From the NCBI GenBank assembly GCA_949752745.1, contig OX457026.1, forward strand, positions 23,873,308 through 23,937,307: a stretch of 64,000 nt of DNA. Reading direction: 5' to 3'. A model generated the notes under the pieces. That model made no database searches. It was not told the origin of the DNA and saw nothing but the letters and a program-made list of their open reading frames with translations. Below are positions 43,703 through 56,368 of the stretch, piece by piece. This stretch comes from Protula sp. h YS-2021 (Eukaryota > Annelida > Polychaeta > Sabellida > Serpulidae). How positions within the stretch are numbered: the first letter of the stretch is position 1; every line of letters begins with the position of its first letter. The position numbers and the translations under genes were made by a program.

Positions 43703-45400
43703 ATCCATTCACCCGCTTTCACTTCTTGCGCTGCCTACGGTTGTTAGATCTGATAAGGATGCACAGAATGCAATGCAACCGGTGAAACTTAACCCTAAGA
43801 TTATTCCGTTGCCGCTTTTGGAATCTGTGGTGTCATCACAGCCGGTGTATATTGTACAGTAGGGTCAGGTGGAGTTGACCGCACCTATGGGAACTTCGGT
43901 GGTAACTGTGCGTCTGCTTTGCAAGTCCCGTTCAATCGTTGTTCAACGCTCCGTTAGCCAATGATATCACGATGGAGACGAATGCAGTTTCGCATGATGT
44001 GTCGATGCAACAGCTGCCTACTACCATTAAGTTGGATACAGTATTTCTACAGCTGTGAAACTGTCTCCGTTAAAGAAATTTGACTTAAACCTTAATTTGC
44101 ATCCTGGCACTTTACAACAAATGGGGAACTTAAGATGTTACGCAGCCTTGCCTCGAAGTCAGGGTCGGTGGCTTCAGCAACATCACGGCTAAACTCAGTT
44201 CCGTCGGCCACTATTTTGACTGACCCATCGTCACCGAAGGATATGCCGCCACCTCCGCTTTCTCCCATTGTCCTTATTCAGCCATTGGTGGACTATACGG
44301 TTAGTGTACGTTGACAGGCAGTTTATGAATATTCTTCCGCCTATTCAGTTGACAAACCTGGGGGAAGACGAAACTGCTATCTATGGTGACAATGAACAGA
44401 CCCAGATGCGTGTCACTCAAACTACTGCGGTTAGTGTGGCTGGGTCATCACTCAAGGTTACTGTTTAGCGTCCCGCTCCCCTGGTTTTTACTCACGCTAC
44501 GTCGCCAGAGACTTCCCATTCTGAGAGTGACAAGGCCTCACCGCGGGAGCAGTGCAAACCCTTTAGGCCGGTGCGCACTCCCACAACCCCAGGGGTTGAG
44601 GCTGCAGCCGAGGAGTGGGAAGAGGCGTCAACTGTGGACCTTTCGGCAGCGAACTTAACATTTAAAGACACTTTGAAATTCATTGACGATAATTCTTCTG
44701 CTTCGCTAACGACTTTGTAGCTGCAGGCTAGTAGACCGTCTCTGTCTTTTGCGGTTTAATCCCAATCGCCACCACGTGAGGATTTTATGGCTTTGTCAAG
44801 AGTTCCCTGTGTTGCCAACGTTCTGTAGGCGAGAATGGAGGAACTACAGTCCTTGCAAGAGTCTCGGCCACATTATTAGTCACGATTACTGCCTTTAAAG
44901 GTTTTGCACGTGAAGACGGCCTCTTATTAGTAAATGACGGGGTTTTACCCATTCAACACTCACGTATCCCAAGGATATGGCACCCTGGCTTCCGAAGGCC
45001 AATCCTGATTTCAGTGTGCCGTTAGCGGAGCGTGATTGTCGTTTTATGAAGGAGGTTTAAAGGAAGAGCATTCGTACTCTTTCCTTCCAAGATGCGGCAC
45101 TCCGAGCGCTGAGAAAGCTCATCGACCACGGTGTCAACGCGTTGTTCGATCGGATGTTTGATTCAGTGGTAGCCGCGTTCTCAAATTTGTTGAAGTTGAA
45201 TGCATACTTACTGTGGTCGCTCGTGGTCCTTTGCAGAGATCAAGTCCTACCACATTCAAACATCAGGGTGGAAGATGCAAGGAAGCTTCATTGTGTCCCT
45301 ATTGATGGGCAATCTGACTTATTTCCTGTGGAGTTGCTCAAGAATGTGATTGAAGCTGGCTTAGACCACAAGATGCATTAATGCCCAAGGCTCTAACAGC
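43703..45400 (+). pseudogene. DIRS-like gag, C-terminal part, broken
   Basis: Gag-like coding resumes after the insertion: Pro/Val/Ser-rich frames (VKLNPKIIPLPLLESVVSSQ at about 43770), then 45080-45381 with SFQDAALRALRKLIDHG and DRMFDSVVAAFSNLLKLNAY. Many stops and shifts. A divergent second copy of the last block is at 50700-50880. Confidence 0.6.
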
Positions 45401-45955
45401 ACGTACCACTCCAGCGAAGCAGTGGCACGTCGCAGCCCCTCAGACAGCTACGCCGCTGAAAAGGCCGGGTGTAATTTCAGTGTCGACACCCCGACCCAAG
45501 AAGCACAAGTTGATATGAAAAAGCAGGCTGCCACTCCTAAGCGGAGGCAACAACCAATCAAAGAATCCTGCACAGATCGCACGACGATCTCTGCCAGATA
45601 CTTTCGGTTTATGCGAAGAATTGGTTGGTCAGTGTCGCGAATCAAACGTAAATGTGCCCGTAAGGGGAAGCCTAAAAACTTTTTGGCAAGCTTGGTAAGC
45701 TCTGGGAGCTATCAAAATGTAGTACGGCAGTTTGCGCTGGAGTTACCCCTTACCGTTTGCAAATGGCAGGTCATGTTGCCAAATTCTTCCACCTTTGGCC
45801 AAGTTCATCAATTCTTCTTTAGTTACAACGTAAGACTACAAGCCAGAGAATCAACTTGAGTTGCAAGAGATGGTTCAAGATCCCGTAGACAATAGGGCTA
45901 GAAAAAAGATGCTGCTAGGCACTGCCGCGTTTTTCAGTCGCGTCTTTCTCGTACA
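45401..45955 (+). pseudogene. gag-RT linker of the DIRS-like element
   Basis: A 145-codon frame (45422-45859), basic and Ser/Thr-rich (KKQAATPKRRQQPIKE), without a named domain, lies between gag and the RT motif. It is probably the tail of gag. Confidence 0.45.
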
Positions 45956-46500
45956 AATAAGTCAGGTGGTTGGCGTCTTGTCATAGACTTGTCGCAACTC
46001 AGTCAATTTCTCCACCTCATATCATTTACAGTGGATACTTCCCAGTTGATCGTACACGTTCCGATGCACGAAGCGTTTTCTCGCCTTCAAGGTAGCTGAT
46101 CAGAATTATTGGTTTCTCGTCCTACAATTTGGATTTGGATTGTTTTTACCCAGGTTATAGTGTTAGTCAAGCGATGGAGTCGGCAAGTAGGGTTGCTGCT
46201 GTTTTAATATCTCGACGATTGGTTGTTAGTAAGTTCGAACACGCAGCTGCTTTTAGCCCAATTGAATCTTCTGCTGGGCCGGTTCAGGGTTCTGGGTTTG
46301 CTGGTCAATCGCATTAGGTTGTTTCCGAGTCAGAGTCAGAGTTTCTGGGAGACTTGTTAGATTTTGTGTGCGCCAGAGCCTTTGCCACCCAAAACCGAGT
46401 TCAGAAAGTAATGTCGCTCATTGCCAGGGGTGTGTCCACACCCAGGCCTCGGGTAGCACAGCTAGAGTCTCTTACAGGTTTGTTTGTGGCAATGGTAAAT
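45956..46500 (+). pseudogene. DIRS-like reverse transcriptase, core deleted
   Basis: SGGWRLVIDLSQLSQFLHLI at about 45963 is the conserved RT motif 1-2 region (GGWR-V-DLS-LN). After a frameshift at about 46098, YNLDLDCFYPGYS follows. The catalytic DD box is absent. The next frame (46354-46530: RAFATQNRVQKVMSLIARG) looks like the thumb/connection region. The finger-palm core has therefore been lost. Confidence 0.7.
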
Positions 46501-46576
46501 ACGGTTATTTTCAGGAGTTTTAACGTGTGGTCTTGGAGGCATTGCGTCGTGCAGGCTGCCGGGTCATCGCATAAAG

Positions 46577-47395
46577 TTGTCGTTGCTGGCTCTCAGGGAT
46601 CTAGACTGGTGGTCATGTCAACCATATCTTTTAGTTGGGGTACCTTTTTCTGCCCCGACTCAATCGAGACAAGACGTACGCTTCTTGCATCGAGTGGGGT
46701 GTCGTTTTCCAGGGTCTTATATGGAAGGGGTTCTGGCCCAGCCACGAACAACAACTGCATATAAATGTGCTGGAAATGAACCCGGTTTTGATAGCTTGTC
46801 AACATTTCTCGACGGTCACGTGGTTCATTTTCTGATAGACAATCAGATGGTGGTGTCGTATTTGTTCAAGCAGGGTGGCACGCGCTCACCCATGTTGTCT
46901 TATCTCTCCAAACAGGTCCTGTTGCTTGCTCGGGGCTGTAGTTTATTCATTCAGCCCTTTTACATTGGAGGCAGTCTGAATGTTCCCGCGGTCTTAGCTT
47001 CTCGGTGGGACAGGTTATTCACACCGAGTTGGCGTTAGCGGATTGCAAGTTTCGCTGAGTTGCTTCAGTGGGGTCCACCTCAGGTCGATCTATTTGCCAA
47101 TCGTCTTAATCATCATCTCCCGGTGTAGATGTCTCCGTGACCGGATGTATCGATGCGTTGCTGTGTCAGTGGCCCACGCAGGTTTCGTTTGCATTTCCAC
47201 TGTCGTCTCTCATGATGAAGGTTCTTATGAACATTTGGCACGAGAGGCCAGAGCGTTTCCTGCTCTTAGCTTCCGATCTTCTTGAACTGCCTTGGTTTCC
47301 TTTGCTCATGCGCGTACCGTTTACCCTGGAGTATGGCAGCCTTCTTCAACCTCATTGGGATCATTATCATCCAAATCCTCAGTTGTTTTGACTGA
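46577..47395 (+). pseudogene. DIRS-like RNase H with C-terminal extension
   Basis: Frame 46577-47038 holds HFLIDNQMVVSYLFKQGGTR, SPMLSYLSKQ and FYIGGSLNVPAVLASRWDR: the DN, GG-RS and G-x-LN-x-x-A...LSR features of DIRS-order RNase H. After a stop, 47050-47390 in shifted frames keeps LLQWGPPQVDLFANRLNHHL, the typical W-x-x-P-x-VDLFA tail. Several stops. Confidence 0.8.
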
Positions 47396-47649
47396 AACTT
47401 TGGTGCATAAATTTTCCTTCCTGAAATCTAAAGGGTTCTCTCAGTGAGTAGTACAGAGAATGGACAGAATTCATAAGGACTCTATGAACAAGGTCTACTT
47501 GTTACATCGGCGTTTGTTCAAACCATGGTGTATTGATAGGAGTATTGACCCTGTGGCTGCTACGCCGGGCCAGTGGTCGACTTTTCTTTTTCGAGGTCAG
47601 AAAGGAGTCGGTTAGATCGATTATAACTTACCGCTAGGCTCTCACATTT

Positions 47650-47940
47650 ATTTTGAAGCGAGCATCCGGTAACGATTTGTCATCCTGTGAAGTGTTGGCA
47701 GATTTGGTTAGGTCTTTTCAGTTGGAACGACCTATTGCTGATAGGACAGTGGTGTTTTGGGATTTGTCACTAGTTTTGAAGTATCTCACATCGCCATTAA
47801 TCTATCATTCTATCATTTCGGACAAATTGCTTTCTCTAAAGTGCGTGTTTCTCGTGGCGTTATCGTCGGGTAATCGCCACGGTAAAATGCACGCATTACA
47901 AAAATCTTTTGTTTGTGGGATATTGTTACTAATATATTGA
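47650..47940 (+). pseudogene. tyrosine recombinase of the DIRS-like element, truncated
   Basis: VVFWDLSLVLKYLTSP and LLSLKCVFLVALSSGNRHGK followed by MHAL match the DIRS-order recombinase core start (W-DL-x-x-VL-x-x-L; K-x-x-FL-x-AL-x-x-x-R-x-x-x-x-HAL, with the first catalytic Arg). The remaining catalytic His/Arg/Tyr part is missing: the frame ends in a tandem repeat. Confidence 0.75.
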
Positions 47941-48365
47941 AGTTATGCAGGACGTCGTCCGTTTGTCCGACGAGGCGTCTATTCCGTCGGAATTGGGGTT
48001 TGAACTTACGCAATTTTACTGTAGTTAGATGTTTCATGTACTAAGTTTTGTGGATCGCACCTCACTCTACATATTAGTTTGGTGATTTATTTGTTTATAG
48101 ATTATTGTTTCTAATATACTGAAGTTGTACAAGACGTCGTCTGTTTGTACGACGAGGCATTTATTTGGTCGAATTTTTACTGCAGTTAGGTGTTCGGTAC
48201 CACGCTTTGTGGATCGCACTGTGGCGTAGCTATTTGGCCGGCAACTTCTTTCTTTGTGGCATATTGTTCCTAATACATTAAAGTTGTGCAGGACGTCGTT
48301 CTTTTGTCCGACGAGGCGTTTAGTCTGTCAGAATTGGTAACTTAGACAATTTTACTGCATATTTA
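47920..48365. repeat. three ~150-bp tandem repeats after the truncated recombinase
   Basis: AATATATTGAAGTTATGCAG, GACGTCGTCCGTTTGTCCGA, CGAGGCGTCTATT begin units at about 47929, 48112 and 48271. The middle units also share TTTTGTGGATCGCAC. The repeat replaces the recombinase C-terminus. Confidence 0.85.
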
Positions 48366-49800
48366 TTCTTTCTTCAAGAAGAATCACATCCCTCAAACTA
48401 AGATTATGTCATTGACTATCAGCCAGGCGGGAAATTTGTGCTCCGATCGGACACACCTCTAGTTTATCTGTAGTAATATGTCTACGTATATCATACCTTT
48501 CATCTTGTTTTGCCCAAGAATTATGGTTTACTACTTCATGCAAGCATTCCATCTTGGTTTTTCCAAAACAGCTATTGTTCGGTTATTGCTTTCAGGGCAT
48601 TAAGAACTTTAGTACGGGTTACATGAAATTAATAGAGAGGTGACTTCTGAGTGTTTTTCTTTCTACAGAACTGTGTAGAGTCTTTGAGCATGCAATTGAA
48701 CCCACCACGGTGAGTTCGCGTACACCACTTGGTCGCTACTGCAGAGACTTTTTCCACTGTGGAATGGTCATAAACTCATTTCTGTGCCGGTCACGAGATA
48801 TGGCACAGTCCCAAATGGTAGATCCGCAGCGTACATGCAGCAGTTACGCTATCTGGACAATGGTTAGAAATGCATCGTCCATGTCTCATTGTACGAGACG
48901 TTTCCCCTTGCTTTGACCGTGGCACATGGCTTCAGCAGGTGTCGGATCGACCATGTGACGGGTTGCATCTGTGACAGGAAGACGTACAATGGGTCATGAC
49001 TGCTACAGGTCTACCATAAAACGGGTTCTACGGGTCGAACACGCAACGGGTCATGACGTCAGGACTCATGATTGCGACATTCGACCAAATGACGGGTTGT
49101 ACATGTCACGGGTCGAGCATGCGATGGATCGTGAATGCAGCGTCTTCCTCACGTGTCAACCAGTAATGCGCCGGATATCAAAAATGTGTAGGATCGTGCT
49201 TTTGCCTTCATCACTGTTGCATATTTTTTTGTAAATATAGAAGTTATAACGTCTTGTATTTTTGTTTCAATAACCGCGTCATATTTCGACATATAATAAT
49301 GAATTTATGTGGCATTAACAAGTGTTACATATACTTATGTTTTTAGGTACAACGCAATAGCCAAACTCATACTCTTGTGCCCACGTCAATAGTGCTGAAA
49401 ACCCTCACACGAGATATCCACGTATCTTTGTCACTGCGACATAGTCCCATGAATGCTGGACTATCTACGTGACCAGCGCATGCATCTTGATGCGTAACTG
49501 TCATCCTTTTTGTTCAATCAAAGGTAACCCCCTCATAATTAATCCAAAGGCGTGGGGCAGGAAGCTTACAAAGAGCGACAAGTCGACGTCTCCACAACTT
49601 ACGTCATCTGCTAACACAGCGACAGGTAAATTTTGTTTGATATAGATATCTAAGTAAATTCTAAGTAACGCAAACTTAAGACTCATCTGAATACTTCCGC
49701 CACAGTTTCACTGTAGTCGCCAGGGGTGATTATCTTATGATCCCATCAGATGCACGTAACTTTGGCTATGGAAACACGTAAAGTTTTCGACGCCTTCTGT
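48366..49800 (+). mobile_element. non-coding part of the DIRS-like complex
   Basis: Words such as CGGGTCATGACTGC, GACGGGTTG and CGGGTCGA-CA-GC recur at 48955-49130. 48640 has a relative at 35528. No ORF with a domain. Confidence 0.45.
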
Positions 49801-50940
49801 CCATGTGTCTTTACAACTCAGCTATCCAGTGTCTTCGAATCCAATGTGTATTAATTTGACTGTGGAAATCGACGCCGTTGTCGGAGGATTCGTCATTCTT
49901 CCTGCTAGTACTGAAACTCAGAATGCATTATCTTCAACAGACATTTGTCGATGCAGAATTACGCCGTTTTCAAGACTGTTATCTATTCTTTCGCTTCAGT
50001 GGCGTCGTGTCTCAGTGATGTTTTTTCAGCAACTATTCCAACAGAATCAAAATTATTGTAAGTGCTAGAGACATTTTCTGTACTGTGAGAATTGCTCCTA
50101 TACTGTCATTAATGGCGGACAAGGAACAGTCAGATTCTATGATTGATATTTCTCTTCATCAGGCGAGCACTCCACTTTTAGTACGTAGAATTCGAATTAC
50201 CCTGGTGTTGTATCAGATTACTCAGCTATCCGTGTCTGTTACGACACCCGCTTAACCGCCACTTGCACCGCATGTTTCAGCAACTTCTACTGCACTAACA
50301 GTCGCGTATCAGGCTTCACTGCAAGTTACAGCCCCTTGAGCACACATCAGTGGTGAATCAGTCGCCGGATGAATAGAAAGATGAGGCATCCTCTGATTTG
50401 GTTGCCTCTGAATTTACAGACTTAGCAGAGAACTCATCGGCGTCACTGAGAAAAAAGTCATGCGAGTTTTGTTGATTTATTTACGACATTTTAACGCGTT
50501 AGAAGCACATGGAAGAATTGCAAACGCTCCTTACACGGAAGCCTCATTTTACTCATGTCTGTTTACTTCCAGACTTTTAAAAGTCAATGCCTAGATGCAT
50601 CCTCGATGCACGGCTTGCTTCAAATTCAACCTTTAGCTTACCCCCTCAACTTTTGTCCAGGGTTCCGGAGTCGAATGTATCGTTAACCGAAAGAGTTTGC
50701 GTCTCCTTTAAAGATTCACAGATTCCTCGACCCATCACCAACTTCCTGGTTGATCGTGTGTTCGACTCAGTAGTGACAGTGATGAGGGACCTACTCAAAC
50801 AGAATACTTTCTTATTATCGCCATTGGTAGTGCTGTGTCCGGTTCAGGCTGTGTCACACCCCAACATTAGCACCGAAGATGCACCAGGGTGCATACTGCG
50901 TCTCAGTCAATCTCCTTTGAAGTTTTCCCACCCTAATCCT
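49801..50940 (+). pseudogene. second DIRS-like gag copy, broken
   Basis: Frame 50587-51027 contains TNFLVDRVFDSVVTVMRDLL, KQNTFLLSPLVVLCPVQAVS, HPNISTEDAPG. This parallels 45140-45300 (DRMFDSVVAAFSNLLK, VLCRDQVLPHSNIRVEDA). 49805-50068 adds VDAVVGGFVILPASTETQN-like gag filler. The two copies differ by many substitutions, so they are old relatives, not a recent duplication. Confidence 0.65.
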
Positions 50941-51900
50941 CGGTTGTTTATTTCAGTGAACTTTTTCAACTTTTTAGATCATTCATGTGCAGTTTACAGT
51001 AGAACTTTCTTAAGCATATGTACATAACTGTATAGAAAGAATGTCATTATTTTCGCACATGATGATCTTTTGGAAGAAATAGATGATGCAGTGCAAAAAA
51101 TTGTCAACTACTGCCCATTAGATCAGACGCCTAGGGCATTCTTTGCGTATCACATGTGGTGTGCCAATGTGAGAGTTGTTACCTGTTGGCCTCTGTGCTT
51201 TACCAAGTTTATTAAACATCATTTGCAAGAAATCAAAACTGAAACGTTAACTAACTAATACAGCATCGTTGCTGCTGAATTGGTGATTCAGAATGATAGT
51301 TGTTGTGGGCCCAAAATGATGTGTTCCTACTATTAAACGGCTCACTGCATCGAATTCAGTGTAATTGTTGCCGGCATGTGATCGATTCTAGGTCAACCTT
51401 AAAAAGGTGCAACACGGCACTGTGACGGATAGACATATATTATCAAGATGCACATCCTACTTGTATTTTTACTTTACTCTCTCTCTCTTTTACAAGAGAA
51501 AGCAGGTGCATAAACTGGTACCAGTAAGATTGTTAGTTGCGTTTGAGCATTAAAACTTCTTTGTTATTAATAACATTACATGATGAGATCCCACTACGTT
51601 ACTAGGAAAGAGCATTTCTCGGTGAAACCCACCTTAATTAAATTATTTGTTAAAATTATTTCTTTTATTCCTTCTTTCTTTGAAAATTTCGTCTTAACTA
51701 TTTAGAATCCATTCGGTGATCAGTTCCTAACACCGGTTCTAGTCTCCTTAGCGATGGATTCGTAGCTTAAAATGAAATATTTTTGAAATTAAAAGAAAAG
51801 TTGTTAGTTTCGTGATACTGATTTTATGAGTAAAATATCAGGTAAACGTAGAAGTCATTACTGGAATTATACCCGCTCACCTCCCTTCACTTGGGATGGT
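50941..51900 (+). mobile_element. 3' end of the DIRS-like complex, non-coding
   Basis: Holds CACGGCACTGTGACGGATAG at about 51411 (compare 35860) and a CT-rich run near 51477-51490. A 62-codon frame at 51070-51258 is unrecognised. Confidence 0.45.
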
Positions 51901-51998
51901 GATATTCGATAAGTTAGGAATGGTTCGGTCAAGTGACTGATAATGCAACGACACCTGATTGGTCCGTTGGCTGACAAGGCATTGTAAACATAACAATG
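51901..51998. repeat. right copy of the inverted ~97-bp repeat
   Basis: Inverted partner of 35165-35260 (CGATAAGTTAGGAATGGTTC, CTGATTGGTCCGTTGGCTGA, TTGTAAACATAACAATGG). Candidate right end of the DIRS-like complex. Confidence 0.6.
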
Positions 51999-52890
51999 GG
52001 TGAAACGTTTATATTTATGGTACTATCACCCAAATGTTATAAAAATATTACCATCTTGGGAAACCCAAAATGATGGTTTCCACGTCTCAAAACATTTTGC
52101 TCATAAAATGAAAATTGGGGAATGACAAATGAGAAATAAAATGCTTAGAATAGCATCTTTCAACAAATACAATCTTTTAGCTAATTCGTTATCATGTATG
52201 GCATATGTTCTATTTCATATGTTTTAAGGCTTTAAATGAGACAATGGGACTTGCTGTTAGCTATATTGTTCATTGTCTGACCAAAACTACCCGGTAACCT
52301 GGTATAGTGATGTGGCAGGTGCTACTGCTTAAGGGTGCTAGGAGAGTCAGGGATTGCTTAAAATGAACTGATATTTTCTCTATAAACTTTTGGGCACTGA
52401 GGTAGTCGACAGTATATGCCATCTGCTAAATACATAGCCAATGTCATATCACATGTTCCTTTCTTTGAGATAAAAGAATTTATCATTAAATATCTGAAAC
52501 TTAGCAAATATATTTACATAAAATGCTTTAGTTAATAAATCTGGAACAAAATAATAACAACAACAACAAGTAATCATTATTATTATTTTTAACAGTTGTT
52601 CACTAAATCTTTGCACATTTCACTTTATATAGCCAAAGATCTATCTGATGATTTAACAACACGACCCCTCTAGTAGCGTGGCTATAATTCATGCTGTTTT
52701 TATTCGCGCTGGTGGTTTTTTGTGGATCATGGGAAGGGGTAATTGAAAGAGGTGTTATTTCATTACATCCAGATGTGTCTGATGAGCGATCAGCGATGTC
52801 TTTCTGTTTCTCTTGTAAACAAGAGTTTTGATGAGACATGACCGTGGTTCATTTAATTTGTTTCAATATATGGTGTCCAAGTCTTTTGAT
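51999..52890. other. non-coding, nothing recognised
   Basis: AT-rich, with an ATAATAACAACAACAACAAG stretch (about 52551) and an ATT run (about 52575). Could include the downstream end of the gypsy element; no LTR identified. Confidence 0.4.
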
Positions 52891-53126
52891 TGTCAAGTTA
52901 GTTATAAGCTCTATAAGCTTCTGCCATAGAACACTTTTTGCAGTGTGTGGTGTTGCTGAGTACAACAAGAAAGCTTGTGTGGGTCATCTTGTTTGAGAAA
53001 CGACTGTGCAATTGCAACGTTTCTTTCGGCCTGACCTGTACTTTCTCGAAAAGTACGGTGATGACATAGTATTCTAAAGCTAGACATACGACAAAAGACA
53101 TTAAATTCGACACACGTTAAACATTA

Positions 53127-53500
53127 TTAATTTTCTGTTCGGAGGTTATATGGACAACCAAACTGATAAGGTACCCATTTAAATTTTCGAATCAAAGTTT
53201 TTGAAGACATGCTGGGGAGGTAGATAATTTCTGGGTATCGCGAACAGTAATCCACAATAATCAGATAATTAACCTTATCGTTTTCGCACATGTCGGCGCC
53301 TGAAAATTGCCAGGGTCCATTTGGCAAATTCATTATGTCCAGGAGCTCGTGGTGCTGTGAAGGCCGCTTTTTTATCTCGCTGAATTCACAGAACTGGCAT
53401 TTTATTCCACCGTCACAGTTTAATTTTGACCACCATATGCACGTTGCGAGTAGTTCACGTCACTTGTGTATGCTTAGATGGAATGAATGAATGTGCTCTG
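53127..53500 (-). pseudogene. gypsy integrase fragment
   Basis: NLPNGPWQFSGADMCENDKV, NYLIIVDYCSRYPEIIYL: the PW-x-x-x-G-D...YL-x-x-VDY-SRYPE signature of the Ty3/gypsy integrase core, holding the first two catalytic Asp (GAD, VDY). FGCPYNLRTEN follows (fG-P--l-sDN). Upstream CEFSEIKKRPSQ in another reading stretch is the usual linker. Downstream coding is lost. Confidence 0.85.
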
Positions 53501-53849
53501 GCACTTCTCTCATGGTCGCAAACTTTAAAAGCATATTTTTGCTGCAAGATAGCTTTGCAACGGTTGTGCAACGTAGTGCGGATGTTCTAGCCAACTATTT
53601 ATTATGTATTTCAGTGTGAGCAATAGGTCTGGATCTTTTGTGGCCCATAGCTATTTCATTGAGATTTACATCTCCGTCCGGCGTGGTTTCTATTCGCTTC
53701 CTAGAACTTTACCTGACCTGTTTGTGTGTCTACATAATCGCAGACGGTTGTGTTTTTACACGGAACATGTTCCGCAACTGCATTGAAGGACTTCATTGAT
53801 AATCTTTGACAAAGAACTTGACTCCCATCCAATTATTTATCATTTATCA

Positions 53850-55020
53850 TTGAGATGAGGGAATTGTAGTCAGTTACTAAGGTAAATGTTGGCAATCCTA
53901 CCAGAAACTGCGAGAACTTTCTGAACAAAACACCAAAGCAAGTAGTACTTGGAGCCCATTTCTTTTTTGGAATCGATTAGGGATTCGTCTCAGTTCTCCA
54001 TCAAACATTTGATATAAGCCGTTTCCACTGTATAAGAAAGAACTATCCGCTGAAATGTTTGTTGGCTTGCTCATATCATAATAGGCTATGAGGGCGTGAG
54101 AAAGTTATAACTTTTTCACCTGATCAAATCACTCCTGCTGGACGGGACCCCAAAGAAACATGTTATTTTTCTTGGGTAACTTTAGCTTAGGACATAACAT
54201 CCGACATCTTTGGCAAAAACCTTTCTAAGTAATTTGCCAATCACTTGGCGGAACTGTGTGATATTTTCTGGAGGTTCCAGATCAATGTTCGCAGCAATTT
54301 CAGCAGGAAAAGGGGACATACCTGAGGCGGCAAAATTTCCAGTTGAGAGATAACCTGATTTGTATGAAACTTGTACTTGTTTTTGTTTAGTTTAAGACCT
54401 GGCTCTTATATCATAGCTAGCATCTGAGAAAAAATATCATCATGCTTGGCTGTGTCGGGGCCGTGGTAGAGTATGTCAACCACGTCAAAAATGCACCCTC
54501 AATTGTGTCTAAAAATTGACACAGGACTCTCTGAAATAGTTCACTGTTCGAATTAAGAACATACGAGGGGCGGCCAAAAAATAACAACTAAATGATGTTG
54601 CGAAGGTTATGAGTTTTCTATCGTGTAGATGCAATGGAAACAGCCATAGAGAAGCAGAGAATATTTTAACACCTGGCAACTTACTGGCTATTTTCTCTAT
54701 AGTGCTCATATTAACCAATTCCTTCATACAGACTTATTTAACTTGACTTTATAAACATTTTTCAAGACAGGTACCATGGAGCTAAAAAATTCAGGTAGCT
54801 TGGTAATATGCTCAGTTATACCATTGAAAAATATACGATCCAGTTTCTCTTTGACAGACTTAAGCACAGGTTTCGAAATTCAAGTTAGACTTACTGAACA
54901 GCATCTGGTTTCAGTCTAAAACGCACTGGCGGCCATGTTTTCATCAAACCAAAGCCACCAAACACATCTTCGGAACTATTTTCGATTACTTTGATTAGTT
55001 CCATCTGCTCAGCTTCTACG
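53850..55020 (-). pseudogene. gypsy reverse transcriptase/RNase H remnants
   Basis: With stops in every frame: VFGGFGLMKTWPPVRFRLKP (about 54990-54900), the protease-RT joint; TIEKIASKLPGVKIFSA (about 54700); then the palm box region with DILYHGPDTAKHDD (about 54450); EPGLKLNKNKYKF (about 54390); and LVGLPTFTLVTDYNSLISM (about 53880), the RNase H TD box. Positions are approximate because of frame changes. Confidence 0.75.
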
Positions 55021-56368
55021 TATGCTAGAAAGCAACAATAATGCATATGGATAAATAGTATTTCGTGCCGTTACGTTTCACTTTGGTGATAAATTGGCCC
55101 TATGCAATTTATCTGGTCTGATGGAATGCGAAGTTGGTATGTACAGGTGGGCGTGTCTTGATTCTGTTGGAAGCATGGATATGCAGACATGTAACGTCAG
55201 TGTCAGTGTCTATCTTGTATCCGAAATATCCAGGATAATGCTTTATGGCTGTTGTGAAATATCTTTAATTAAAGTTTATCTTTTTTATTTGTTAATCGTT
55301 TCCAATATTTTGAGTTCCTACAAGGGTCATGGTCCTCTAACCACTGACCACGGTTTCAAAACAGTAGTCATCGGACACCTACAACACAAAAGGGAATCTT
55401 GGTCTGAGTAAACTACACCTTTAAGAGTTTCCATACAATGCTGATAACCTATATAGCACGGTGAAAATTCTTCTTTTAACCTGCATTTACTTTCGAATAA
55501 CATCTCTGAAATATATTTAAGCCTAAGAGATAATGTGCTCATACGAGGCTGATGGGATTCTAGTGGAAATCGTATACATAGCTCAGGGTCTTAGAGCAGG
55601 ATGGTTTATGTTCATCAGGTTCAACATGATTTGGGCCTCTATTTAGAGGGTCAATTCACGATTCTTGGGTGTACGGCTGAAAGGTTATTTGTAACTGAAG
55701 AGCCTATAACAATTTTTACTCTCACACTTTACAAACAGGCACATGGCCTCCTTGGGAGCTACATGCTTGATTTCAAATTTACATTTAGATTCTACACTAA
55801 AAGCATTATAAACACCAGACCATTACGCATTTGCTTCATATAATTTTATTTATGAGAAATGACAAAAAATCGAAGAGAAAATTACAAAGTATGTGCCTTC
55901 ATCTGTTTCCATTGTACGCTGCCCGTTAATATTCGTTCCCGTAACGCCGAGATATGAATGCTGCACAGAGTAAACGTGCTTGTCTTTAGTACATATGTAC
56001 ACGTTAATAACGGGCATGTTAATAACGGATTCTATTGACCCATAGATTCTGTATGCAATATACCATATTGTTTGTTTTTGTGCACTCTTTAACATTTTCC
56101 TTTTCAAATATTCGAAAACATAATACGTGAGAGCATTATGACATTCGCAGCATAGATTTATTAACTCACTCATATTCGTAACAACTGTGATTTGCAACAT
56201 TTCACTCGGTCTAGAAATAGTTGAGATACTTTGTCAGTGGCTTGGGTGGTCCCAACTCGATTGAATGACCTGCCTGATATGCAGCAACAGAGAAATGGTT
56301 GGGCTTAGAGTATCGGTTGCATATATTGCCTTGGGCTGAGCAGTAAGGCAGAATCTTTGCTTATTAAG
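55021..56368 (-). pseudogene. gypsy gag-pol middle region, unrecognisable
   Basis: Expected to hold protease. A 116-codon minus frame (55850-56200) and smaller ones show no DTG motif or other domain that I can support. Confidence 0.4.

Noticed and set aside
55094..55411. 105-codon plus ORF
   Set aside because: Antisense to the degraded gypsy element; no domain.
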